The notes under the pieces were generated by a model, which worked only from the letters and a program-made list of their open reading frames with translations, was not told where the DNA came from and made no database searches. From Acidimicrobiia bacterium (lineage in GTDB: Bacteria; Actinomycetota; Acidimicrobiia; IMCC26256; PALSA-610), in assembly GCA_026002935.1 (NCBI GenBank), contig BPGH01000001.1, positions 731,965-795,964 of the forward strand: a stretch of DNA of 64,000 nucleotides, in the 5' to 3' direction. Made by a program: the position numbers and the translations under genes. This document shows positions 36,986 to 43,754 of this stretch, piece by piece. Position 1 is the first letter of the stretch, and each line of letters begins with the position of its first letter.

Positions 36986-37823
36986 CGATCGGCGGCCGCT
37001 CCCGCACCTCGACGGCGGTCGCGTCGACGGCGATCCCGTCGGTGTCCCCGAGGCGCGGCCGCAGCAGCTCGACGAGCGCGTGGTGCGACTCGAGCATCCC
37101 CGAGCGGCGCAGCGCGGTGACGATGATCGCGAGCGCCTGCGGTGCGAGCTCGTCGAGCGGGCGGTTCCGGTGCTCGCGCACGCCGAGGTCGACCTGCGCG
37201 ACGGCGTCGTGGCCGAACCGCTCCACGACGTCGACGAGCAGCGCGAGCTCGACGCCCCACCCCTGCACGAACGGCAGCACCTCGAGGGCCTCGCGCCGCC
37301 CGGCGTACTCGCCGCCGAGGGGCTGGACGACCGTGGCGAGCTTCGGGAACAGCAGCGAGATCAGCGGCCGCGCCACGAGCTCGGTGACCCGGCCGCCCCC
37401 GGTCGGCGCGCCCTCGAAGGACCGCTCGTAGCACGCCTTCACGAGCACGACCTCCGGCCTCGACAGGAGCGGTTCGAGGAGGCGGCCGACGTACTCGGCC
37501 CGGAAGTTGCGCAGGTCGGCGTCGAGCCAGCAGATCACGTCGCCCTGGCACGCGTGCAGCGACTTCCACAGCACGTTCCCCTTGCCGGTGCCGGGGCCGG
37601 ACTCGGGGATGAGGTCGGACTCGGCGACGACCCGCGCCCCGGCGGCGCGCGCGACCTCGGCGGTGCGGTCGGTCGAGCCGTCGTCGACGACGACGATCTC
37701 GTCCGCGAGCCCGGAGCGTGACACTTCGCGGACGATGGACTCGATGGTCCGTTCCTCGTCGCGAGCGGGGAGGCACACCGACACGGTGGTGGCCGTCGCT
37801 CGCTTCGCGGCGGCGAGGTCCAT
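36912..37823 (-). CDS. gpgS: Glucosyl-3-phosphoglycerate synthase (GpgS, GT81)
   Basis: Joins glucose from a nucleotide sugar to D-3-phosphoglycerate, the first step to glucosylglycerate or mycobacterial methylglucose lipopolysaccharides. The 303-residue GT-A protein has LPARDEERTIESIV, VVDDGSTDRTAEVA, GPGTGKGNVLWKSL, the metal motif WLDADLRNF, VKACYERSF, GGRVTELVARPL and VQGWGVELALL, all typical of GpgS. The final 25 residues include a run of prolines encoded within the overlap with the glycerate kinase gene. TAACCT lies 7 bases before ATG 37823. Confidence 0.92.
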   Translation of the reverse strand: MDLAAAKRATATTVSVCLPARDEERTIESIVREVSRSGLADEIVVVDDGSTDRTAEVARAAGARVVAESDLIPESGPGTGKGNVLWKSLHACQGDVICWLDADLRNFRAEYVGRLLEPLLSRPEVVLVKACYERSFEGAPTGGGRVTELVARPLISLLFPKLATVVQPLGGEYAGRREALEVLPFVQGWGVELALLVDVVERFGHDAVAQVDLGVREHRNRPLDELAPQALAIIVTALRRSGMLESHHALVELLRPRLGDTDGIAVDATAVEVRERPPIVTIPAYRARRRAPSAQPPPPPPPG

Positions 37824-37830
37824 GGCCGGG

Positions 37831-37836
37831 AGGTTA
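37831..37836 (-). promoter_or_regulatory. TANNNT -10 element for gpgS
   Basis: TAACCT on the minus strand, 7 bases before ATG 37823, with no ribosome site. Confidence 0.45.
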
Positions 37837-37860
37837 GGGGAGCGGCCGGCCGGCGGCTGC

Positions 37861-37866
37861 TACGCT
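37861..37866 (+). promoter_or_regulatory. -10 element for the riboswitch-thrC transcript
   Basis: TACGCT would start transcription near 37873, just ahead of the riboswitch P1 strand. Confidence 0.4.
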
Positions 37867-37880
37867 TGCGCGACAAACAC

Positions 37881-38016
37881 GCGCTCATCCAGAGCGGCCG
37901 AGGGACAGGCCCGTCGACGCCGCGGCAACCAGCCCGACCGGCACCCGTGGACACGTGAGGGACACGTGGCCCCCGGTGCCGACCGGACCAGGTGCCAATG
38001 CCTGACCGATGAGCAG
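37881..38016 (+). promoter_or_regulatory. SAM-I (S-box) riboswitch
   Basis: The sequence carries the conserved SAM-I core in order: GCTCAT (37883-37888, P1 strand), AGAGCGGCCGAGGGACAGGC, CCGTCGACGCCGCGGCAACC, a variable P3 with the CACGTG arm, GGTGCCGACCGGACCAGGTGCCAATGCC in pieces as GGTGCC and GGTGCCAAT, and the closing ATGAGC (38009-38014) that pairs with the opening strand. This is the S-adenosylmethionine aptamer of the SAM-I class and not the actinobacterial SAM-IV, which lacks the GAGGGACxGGCCC block. It implies that the downstream genes belong to methionine or SAM metabolism. Confidence 0.92.
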
Positions 38017-38021
38017 CCGAA

Positions 38022-38074
38022 GAGCGGCCCCTCCGCTCGAGGCGCTCGAGAGCGCGTCGAACGGAGAGGAGCGG
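38022..38074 (+). promoter_or_regulatory. Candidate translational expression platform of the SAM riboswitch
   Basis: CCGCTC at 38033-38038 can pair either with GAGCGG at 38022-38027 (hairpin with 5-base loop) or with the identical GAGCGG at 38069-38074, which overlaps the ribosome site GGAGAGGAG before ATG 38081. The two helices exclude each other, so the switch could open or close translation. Confidence 0.55.
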
Positions 38075-38080
38075 ATCGAC

Positions 38081-39334
38081 ATGACGCAGGTGCAGGGCCC
38101 GCCGTTCGTGACGGGCTTGCGGTGCCGTGAGTGCGGCCGCGAGTACGCCGCCGACCCGATCTACACCTGCGAGTGGTGCTTCGGCCCGCTCGAGGTCGCC
38201 TACGACTACGACGCGATCGCGGCCACGGTGAGCCGGGACCGGATCGAGGCGGGGCCCCTGTCGCTGTGGCGCTACGAGGACCTCCTGCCCGTGCGCGCCG
38301 ACCCCGCCGTCGACCTCGGCACCGGGTTCACGCCGCTGGTGCGCGCCGACCGCCTCGCCGCGGAGCTCGGGCTCGGCGAGGTGTGGATCAAGAACGACAC
38401 GCGCAACCCGACGAACTCGTTCAAGGACCGGGTCGTGTCGGTCGCGCTGAGCAAGGCGCTCGCGTTCGGGTTCAAGGTCGCCGCGTGCGCGTCGACCGGG
38501 AACCTCGCGAACTCGGTCGCGGCCCACGCCGCGCACGCCGGGCTGCGGTCGTACGTGTTCATCCCCGCGAACCTCGAGCAGGGCAAGGTCGTCACGACCG
38601 CGGTGTACGGCGGCAACGTCGTGGCAATCGAGGGCAACTACGACGACGTCAACCGGCTGTGCGCGGAGCTGGCCGGCGTCTACGAGTGGGCGTTCGTCAA
38701 CGTCAACATGCGCCCCTACTACGCGGAGGGCTCGAAGACCCTCGCGTTCGAGACCGCCGAACAGCTCGGCTGGCAGGTGCCGGACCACGTCGTCGTGCCC
38801 GTGGCGAGCGGCTCGCTGCTGACGAAGATCCAGAAGGGCTTCCAGGAGCTGCACCGGGTCGGCCTCCTCGACGAGGTCCCGCAGGTGCGGGTATCGGGCG
38901 CGCAGGCCGCGGGTTGCGCCCCCGTCGCCACGGCCTTCGCCGAGGGGTCGGACACGATCCGGCCCGTCAAGCCCGACACGATCGCGAAGTCGCTGGCGAT
39001 CGGGAACCCGGCCGACGGGTACTTCGCGCTCGACGTCGTGCGCTCCAGCGGGGGCGGCCTCGCGGCGGTCACCGACGACGAGGTGGTCGAGGGGATGCGC
39101 CTGCTCGCCCGCACCGAGGGGATCTTCGCCGAGACCGCCGGCGGTGTCACCGTCGCGACGCTGGCGCGGCTCGCCGCGCAGGGCGTGGTGCGGCCCGACG
39201 AGCGGGTGGTCGTCTACGTGACCGGCCACGGGTTGAAGACGTTGGAGGCGGTGGCGGGCGTCTGCGGCCCCACCGCGACGATCCCGGCGACCCTCGACGC
39301 GTTCCACGCCGCGTTCGAGATCGAGGAGCACTGA
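38081..39334 (+). CDS. thrC: Threonine synthase-like PLP enzyme
   Basis: By family, converts O-phosphohomoserine to threonine. The 417-residue protein has an N-terminal zinc ribbon (CRECG and CEWCFGPL), the PLP lysine in NPTNSFKDRV (about residue 124), the phosphate-binding ACASTGNLANSVAAHAA, VASGSLLTKI and a C-terminal GHGLKT. ATG 38081 has a strong GGAGAGGAG site. It is controlled by a SAM-I riboswitch and followed after 2 bases by a sulfur carrier gene. That context is odd for threonine and suggests it may instead use O-phosphohomoserine to make homocysteine (see findings). Sequence alone does not separate the two. Confidence 0.9.
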   Translation: MTQVQGPPFVTGLRCRECGREYAADPIYTCEWCFGPLEVAYDYDAIAATVSRDRIEAGPLSLWRYEDLLPVRADPAVDLGTGFTPLVRADRLAAELGLGEVWIKNDTRNPTNSFKDRVVSVALSKALAFGFKVAACASTGNLANSVAAHAAHAGLRSYVFIPANLEQGKVVTTAVYGGNVVAIEGNYDDVNRLCAELAGVYEWAFVNVNMRPYYAEGSKTLAFETAEQLGWQVPDHVVVPVASGSLLTKIQKGFQELHRVGLLDEVPQVRVSGAQAAGCAPVATAFAEGSDTIRPVKPDTIAKSLAIGNPADGYFALDVVRSSGGGLAAVTDDEVVEGMRLLARTEGIFAETAGGVTVATLARLAAQGVVRPDERVVVYVTGHGLKTLEAVAGVCGPTATIPATLDAFHAAFEIEEH

Positions 39335-39336
39335 GC

Positions 39337-39612
39337 ATGCCCGTCACGATCCGGATCCCGACCCAGCTGCGGAACCTCTCGGGCAACGCCCCCGAGGTGG
39401 AGGTCGAGGGCAGCACCGTCGCCGAGGTGCTGAAGGCCCTCGAGGCGCGCCACCCCGGGTTCGGCGAGCGGCTGTTCGACGAGGGCGGCGGCCTGCGCCG
39501 GTTCGTCAACGTCTTCGTCGCCGACGAGGACATCCGGTTCCTGCAGGGGCTGGACACGCCGGTCGACGACGGCACCGTCGTCAGCGTCGTCCCCGCGGTC
39601 GCCGGGGGCTGA
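39337..39612 (+). CDS. MoaD/ThiS family sulfur carrier protein
   Basis: A 91-residue beta-grasp protein: MPVTIRIPTQLRNLSGN, VAEVLKALEARHPGF, FVNVFVADEDIRFL and VSVVPAVAGG. It ends in Gly-Gly, the site where an E1-like enzyme forms a thiocarboxylate. No protease would be needed to expose it. It starts 2 bases after the thrC stop, so it is under the same SAM riboswitch. Closest named relatives are CysO, MoaD and HcyS. No ThiF/MoeB activator or JAMM protease lies in the window. The linkage suggests it carries sulfur for amino-acid synthesis and not for molybdopterin. Confidence 0.88.
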   Translation: MPVTIRIPTQLRNLSGNAPEVEVEGSTVAEVLKALEARHPGFGERLFDEGGGLRRFVNVFVADEDIRFLQGLDTPVDDGTVVSVVPAVAGG

Positions 39613-39719
39613 GCGCGGGCGCCGCGCGGGGTCGCCGCCGCCACCCGTCGTCGCCGCGGTCGCCGGCGCTGAGCGGCCGCCGCCCGGTGCTCCCCGCCCG
39701 GCCGTGCCCGGCCGGTGCG

Positions 39720-40379
39720 TCAGGAGGCGGCGACGTGGAGCTGGGAGGCGACCTCGGGCGGCACCACGTGCTCGCCCGTCGCGGTCTTCACCCGCACGCC
39801 GCCGTCCTCGCGGGCGAGCACGGTGGCGCTGCACCCGGGCATGAGCCGCGCGGTGGCGACGAGGTGCAGGCCCTCGTCGGACAGCTCGAGCTTCTCGCTG
39901 ATGCGGGCGATGGTGACCACCCCGTCGGGCGCGTCCGCGAGCGGGACGGTCGCCTGCGGGCGCGGCGCGCGCGACGACCCCGGGATCGGGTTCCCGTGCG
40001 GGCACGTGGCCGGGTCGCCGAGGAGCTCGACGAGCTTCTCCTCGACGTCGGCGGAGATGGCGTGCTCCCAGCGGTCGGCCTCGCGGTGCACCTTCTCCCA
40101 CTCGAGCCCGATCACGTCGGTGAGGAGTCGCTCGGCGAGCCGGTGCCGCCGCACGACGGTCGTCGCGAGGGACCGCCCCTTCGGCGTCAGCCGGAGGCTG
40201 CGGTCGTCGGCCAGCTCGACGAAGCCGTTGTCGGACAGCCGGCTGACGGTCTCCGAGACCGCGGCGGCGGACAGGCCGAGGCGCTCGACCAGCCGCGCGC
40301 GCATCGGGACGACGCCCTCCTCCTCGATCGCGAGGATCGCCTCCAGGTACTCCTCCGTCGTGTCGTGCAGCTCGGCCAC
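39720..40379 (-). CDS. DtxR family metal-dependent repressor
   Basis: A 219-residue regulator. It has the N-terminal winged HTH (TTEEYLEAILAIEEEGVVPMRARLVERLGLSAAAVSETVSRL), the metal-binding and dimer domain (VVRRHRLAERLLTDVIGLEW, HREADRWEHAIS, LLGDPATCPHGNPIPG), and a C-terminal SH3-like FeoA domain. The CPHGNPIPG motif is shared by IdeR and MntR. IdeR is favoured by the neighbouring ferric-iron transporter. GTG 40379 is supported by GGAG five bases upstream. An ATG at 40475 lies inside the divergent promoter and is less likely. A palindromic operator covers its -10. Confidence 0.9.
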   Translation of the reverse strand: MAELHDTTEEYLEAILAIEEEGVVPMRARLVERLGLSAAAVSETVSRLSDNGFVELADDRSLRLTPKGRSLATTVVRRHRLAERLLTDVIGLEWEKVHREADRWEHAISADVEEKLVELLGDPATCPHGNPIPGSSRAPRPQATVPLADAPDGVVTIARISEKLELSDEGLHLVATARLMPGCSATVLAREDGGVRVKTATGEHVVPPEVASQLHVAAS

Positions 40380-40455
40380 GTCGGCTCCGGGTTCGCAGGT
40401 CGGCGGTGACGCGTCCCCGGGGACGCGGGGTGCCCCGGGTTCGCGGATCGTGGGG

Positions 40456-40469
40456 TCAGGATACCCTGA
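40456..40469. promoter_or_regulatory. DtxR-type operator over two divergent -10 elements
   Basis: TCAGGATACCCTGA is a near-perfect palindrome of the form TSAGG-N4-CCTSA. On the plus strand it holds TACCCT (40462-40467), six bases before ATG 40474. On the minus strand it holds TATCCT (40463-40458) for the DtxR gene. A bound repressor would shut both promoters. Confidence 0.65.
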
Positions 40470-40473
40470 GGGC

Positions 40474-41586
40474 ATGGCGCCGCCATCCGCCGCCGGGTCG
40501 ACCCGCGCCGGCGCGCGCCCGCACGGGGACGCGGCCGCGCCCGGGGCGGTCGTCGTGTGCCGCGGCGTGACGAAGCGGTTCGGGCCGGTCACCGCCGTGC
40601 GCGACCTCGACCTCGACGTGCGGCCCGGCGAGCTCCTCGCACTGCTCGGGCCGAGCGGGTGCGGCAAGACCACGACGTTGCGCTGCCTCGCCGGCTTCGA
40701 ACGGCCCGAGGCCGGCACGATCGACCTGGCCGGTGCGCGCGTGGCCGGCCCCGGCGTGTTCGTCCCGCCGGAGCGGCGCCGCGTCGGCGTCGTGTTCCAG
40801 GACTACGCGCTGTTCCCGCACCTGACGGTCGAGGCCAACGTCGGCTACGGCGTCGCGGACCGCGGCCGCCGCGCGGCGCGCGTCGCCGAGATGCTGGGGC
40901 TCGTCGGGCTCGCGGACAAGGCGCGCCGCCGCCCGCACGAGCTGTCGGGGGGTGAGCAGCAGCGCGTCGCGATCGCACGGGCGCTCGCGCCCGACCCGGC
41001 GATCGTGCTGCTCGACGAGCCGTTCTCCAACCTCGACGCCGCGCTGCGCGGGCGGGTGCGCGCCGAGGTGCGCGACATCCTGCGCGCCGCGGGCGCGACC
41101 GCGGTCTTCGTCACCCACGACCAGGAGGAGGCGCTCAGCCTCGCCGACCGGGTCGCGGTCATGCACGCGGGGGAGCTCCTGCAGGTCGGCACCCCGGCCG
41201 AGCTGTACGGGAGCCCCGCCCGGCGGTTCGTCGCGGAGTTCGTCGGCGACGCGGACCTCGTGCCGGGTGAGAGCGACGGGGTGCGCGTCGTGACGGCGCT
41301 GGGCACGGCACCCGTCGCCGGCGACGCGCCCCGGGGCGCCGTCGACGTGGTGGTGCGGCCGGAGAGCGTGCGGCTCCGCCTCGACGGCTCCGGCATCGGC
41401 ACGGTCGAGCGCATCACGTACTACGGCCACGACCAGGTGATCGACGTCGCGTTGGGCGGCGGTGGCCGCGTCCGGTCGCGCGTGGGGCCGGGCGCGGCGT
41501 TCCACGTCGGCGACCGCGTCGCCGTGCAGGTCGTCGGCGACGTCGTCGTGTTCCCCGCGGCCGGCACCGACGCGCCCCGCCGGTGA
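40474..41586 (+). CDS. Ferric-iron ABC transporter ATP-binding protein (FbpC-like)
   Basis: Drives iron uptake with the permease and binding protein encoded at 43755-46360. The 370-residue protein has Walker A GPSGCGKTT, the Q-loop VFQDYALFPHLTV, signature LSGGEQQRVAIARAL, Walker B IVLLDEPFSNLD, the H-loop VFVTHDQEEAL and a C-terminal TOBE domain (VVVRPESVRLRL and VTYYGHD-like ITYYGHDQV). A low-complexity N-terminus of about 25 residues precedes the domain. The ATG is six bases from TACCCT, which implies a leaderless, DtxR-controlled message. Its gene is split from the other transporter genes by two unrelated genes. Confidence 0.88.
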   Translation: MAPPSAAGSTRAGARPHGDAAAPGAVVVCRGVTKRFGPVTAVRDLDLDVRPGELLALLGPSGCGKTTTLRCLAGFERPEAGTIDLAGARVAGPGVFVPPERRRVGVVFQDYALFPHLTVEANVGYGVADRGRRAARVAEMLGLVGLADKARRRPHELSGGEQQRVAIARALAPDPAIVLLDEPFSNLDAALRGRVRAEVRDILRAAGATAVFVTHDQEEALSLADRVAVMHAGELLQVGTPAELYGSPARRFVAEFVGDADLVPGESDGVRVVTALGTAPVAGDAPRGAVDVVVRPESVRLRLDGSGIGTVERITYYGHDQVIDVALGGGGRVRSRVGPGAAFHVGDRVAVQVVGDVVVFPAAGTDAPRR

Positions 41587-42983
41587 CGCCCCCGCCCACG
41601 AGCGCCGACGTCGTGGTGCTCGGCGCCGGCCCGGCGGGGCTCGGCGCGGCGTACCGGCTCGCGGGCCGCGGCCTCGCCGTCCGGGTGCTCGAGCGCGCGC
41701 CCGCCGTGGGCGGCCTCGCCGCGAGCTTCGACGTCGCGGGCGTGCGCGTCGACCACGGGAGCCACCGCCTGCACCACGCGACGCCGGCGCCCGTCGCCGG
41801 GACCCTGCGCGCCCTGCTGGGGGACGACCTGCAGGTCCGGACCCGCAACGGCCGCATCCGCATGGCGGGCCGGTTCGTGCGCTTCCCGCCGTCGCCGCCG
41901 GACCTCGTCCGCCGCCTCCCCCCGTCGCTCTCGGCGGCGCTCGCGCGCGACGTCGTGGCGGGCCGGTGGCGCGGCCGCGGCGCCTCCGAGCCGCGCACGT
42001 TCGACGCGGCGGTCCGCGTCGCCCTCGGCCCGACCCTCGCGTCGCGCTTCTACGCGCCCTACGTCGAGAAGCTGTTCGGCCTCCCGCCGGCGCAGCTCTC
42101 GCCCGAGCTGTTCCGCCGCCGGGTCGGCGCCCGCCGCTCCGGATCGCTCGTGCGCCGCGCGGTCGCGGGCGGGCGCGCGCGCCGCACGTTCATGTACCCG
42201 CGCCGCGGCTACGGCCAGATTCCCGAGGCGCTCGCGGACGCGGCGGTCGCGGCGGGCGCGGCGGTCGACACGGGCAGCGAGGTGACGGCGATCCGCTGCG
42301 ACGAGCACGGGGCGGTCGTCGAGACCGCGGACGGCCGCCACCACGAGGCCTCGGCCGTGTGGTCGACGCTGCCGCTGCCGCTCGTCGCGCGCCTCGCGGG
42401 GGCGCCCGACGGCGTGCGGGCCGCGGCGGACCGGCTCGCGACCCGCGCGATGGTGCTCGTGTACCTCGTGTTCGGGGCCGCGCGCTGGACCCCCTACGAC
42501 GCGCACTACTTCCCGGAGCTCGGCGTGCCGATGAGCCGCGTCTCCGAACCGAAGAACTACCGGACCTCGACGGCGGATCCGCGCGACCTCACGGTCGTCT
42601 GCGCCGAGGTGCCCTGCCGCGTGGGCGACGACTGGTGGCGGTCGGGCGCGCAGGAGGCCGGCGAGCGCGTCCGCGACGCCCTCGCGCGCGAGTCGCTCCC
42701 TGCGCCGCGGCCCGTCCACACCGAGGTGCGCCGCGTCCGGGACGTCTACCCCGTGTACGCCCTCGGTCACGAGGCGGCGTTCGCGGCGGTCGACGCGTGG
42801 GCCCGCACCCTCCCGCGCTTCGTGCACTTCGGCCGTCAGGGCCTGTTCGCCCACGACAACACGCATCACGCGCTCGCGATGGCGTGGGCCGCGGCCGATG
42901 CCGCGCGTCCCGACGGTCAGGTGGACGCCGCCGCGTGGTCGCGCGCCCGCGCCGCGTTCGCGGCGCACGTCGTCGAGGACTGA
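41583..42983 (+). CDS. FAD-dependent oxidoreductase of the protoporphyrinogen oxidase / amine oxidase fold
   Basis: A 466-residue flavoprotein. The N-terminal dinucleotide motif is VVVLGAGPAGLGAAYRLAGRGLAVRVLERAPAVGGLAASF (in pieces GAGPAGLGAA, LERAPAVGG), followed by DHGSHRLHH. Other blocks are RFYAPYVEKLFGLPPAQLSPEL, MYPRRGYGQIPEALADAA and a final flavin-contact segment FVHFGRQGLFAHDNTHHALAMAW. This pattern resembles UDP-galactopyranose mutase or desaturase-like proteins used in surface glycan pathways, which would suit the adjacent glycosyltransferase. It overlaps fbpC by GTGA and the convergent glycosyltransferase by 67 bases. Confidence 0.75.
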   Translation: MTPPPTSADVVVLGAGPAGLGAAYRLAGRGLAVRVLERAPAVGGLAASFDVAGVRVDHGSHRLHHATPAPVAGTLRALLGDDLQVRTRNGRIRMAGRFVRFPPSPPDLVRRLPPSLSAALARDVVAGRWRGRGASEPRTFDAAVRVALGPTLASRFYAPYVEKLFGLPPAQLSPELFRRRVGARRSGSLVRRAVAGGRARRTFMYPRRGYGQIPEALADAAVAAGAAVDTGSEVTAIRCDEHGAVVETADGRHHEASAVWSTLPLPLVARLAGAPDGVRAAADRLATRAMVLVYLVFGAARWTPYDAHYFPELGVPMSRVSEPKNYRTSTADPRDLTVVCAEVPCRVGDDWWRSGAQEAGERVRDALARESLPAPRPVHTEVRRVRDVYPVYALGHEAAFAAVDAWARTLPRFVHFGRQGLFAHDNTHHALAMAWAAADAARPDGQVDAAAWSRARAAFAAHVVED

Positions 42984-43693
42984 GCGGCGCGGGCCCGGCG
43001 CAGCTCCCGGTGCACCGCCGGCACCACGTGACGCAGGTACGGCCCGAGCCGTACGAACGAACGGCCGTGGCGGCGGAACGAGTAGCTGATCGGAACCTCG
43101 TGGTAGCGGAATCCCTTGCGCAGCAGTTCGACCGTCAGCACCTGCGCGTAGTTGTAGTCGTGCGCGATCTCGGCGGCGGCGGCGGCCGCGGGTGACAGCG
43201 CACGGAACCCGCTCTGGCCGTCGGTGATCGGCACGCCCGTCAGGCGCGCGAGCGCGCGGGTGAGCACGCGGTTGCCGAGCCGCCGGTGCGGGTGCATCCG
43301 GTCGATCGCGCCGAGGAACCGGGAGCCGACCACGTAGTCCGCCTCGCCGCGCACGATCGGCGTCACGAGCGCGTCGAGGTCCTCGGGTGCGTACTCGCCG
43401 TCGGCGTCGCAGAACGCGACCGCGACCGGGTCGTGCGCGACCGCCGTGGCCAGCCCGGTGCGCACCGCCGCCCCGAGCCCGCGCGCCCCGGTGCGGATCA
43501 CCGTCGCCCCGGCGGCCGCCGCGGCCCGCGCGGTCGCGTCGCGGGACCCGTCGTCGACGACGACCGGCACCACCGGGTGACCCGCGACCCGGCCGGGCGC
43601 CCGGGCGAGCACGGTGGCGATCGTCGCCTCCTCGTCGCGGGCCGGCAGGAACCACACGACCGGGCGGGGCGGGCCGGACGGCGGGGTGGGCAC
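42917..43693 (-). CDS. Family 2 glycosyltransferase
   Basis: A 258-residue GT-A enzyme: VWFLPARDEEATIATVLARAP, VVVDDGSRDAT, GLGAAVRTGL, the metal motif FCDADGEYAPEDLDAL, VVGSRFLG, the DGQSGFRALS acceptor loop and YHEVPISYSFRRHGRSF. This is the dolichol-phosphate mannose/glucose synthase-like subgroup without membrane segments. GTG 43693 is chosen because TAGGGT lies 7 bases upstream (43706-43701). Starts further upstream would run through that promoter. The last 22 residues lie in the overlap with the FAD enzyme gene. Confidence 0.85.
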   Translation of the reverse strand: MPTPPSGPPRPVVWFLPARDEEATIATVLARAPGRVAGHPVVPVVVDDGSRDATARAAAAAGATVIRTGARGLGAAVRTGLATAVAHDPVAVAFCDADGEYAPEDLDALVTPIVRGEADYVVGSRFLGAIDRMHPHRRLGNRVLTRALARLTGVPITDGQSGFRALSPAAAAAAEIAHDYNYAQVLTVELLRKGFRYHEVPISYSFRRHGRSFVRLGPYLRHVVPAVHRELRRARAAQSSTTCAANAARARDHAAAST

Positions 43694-43700
43694 GGACGGC

Positions 43701-43706
43701 ACCCTA
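43701..43706 (-). promoter_or_regulatory. TANNNT -10 element for the glycosyltransferase
   Basis: TAGGGT on the minus strand followed by 7 bases and GTG 43693. It decides the start codon of this gene. Confidence 0.5.
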
Positions 43707-43713
43707 ACTTCGG

Positions 43714-43727
43714 TGAGGTTGTCCTCA
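43714..43727. promoter_or_regulatory. DtxR/IdeR-type operator before the iron-binding protein gene
   Basis: TGAGGTTGTCCTCA, with flanks GTGAGG/CCTCAC as a perfect inverted repeat. The core AGGTTGTCCT matches the IdeR core AGGTTAGCCT at 8 of 10 positions and has the same TSAGG-N4-CCTSA form as the site at 40456-40469. It contains TTGTCC, a possible -35 for fbpA. Confidence 0.7.
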
Positions 43728-43754
43728 CAATCGCGCTCGCGCGACCATCGGGGG

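Noticed and set aside
37881-38016. SAM-IV riboswitch
   Set aside because: The GAGGGAC-GGCCC and GCAACC blocks and the closing GGTGCCAAT-ATGAGC match SAM-I.
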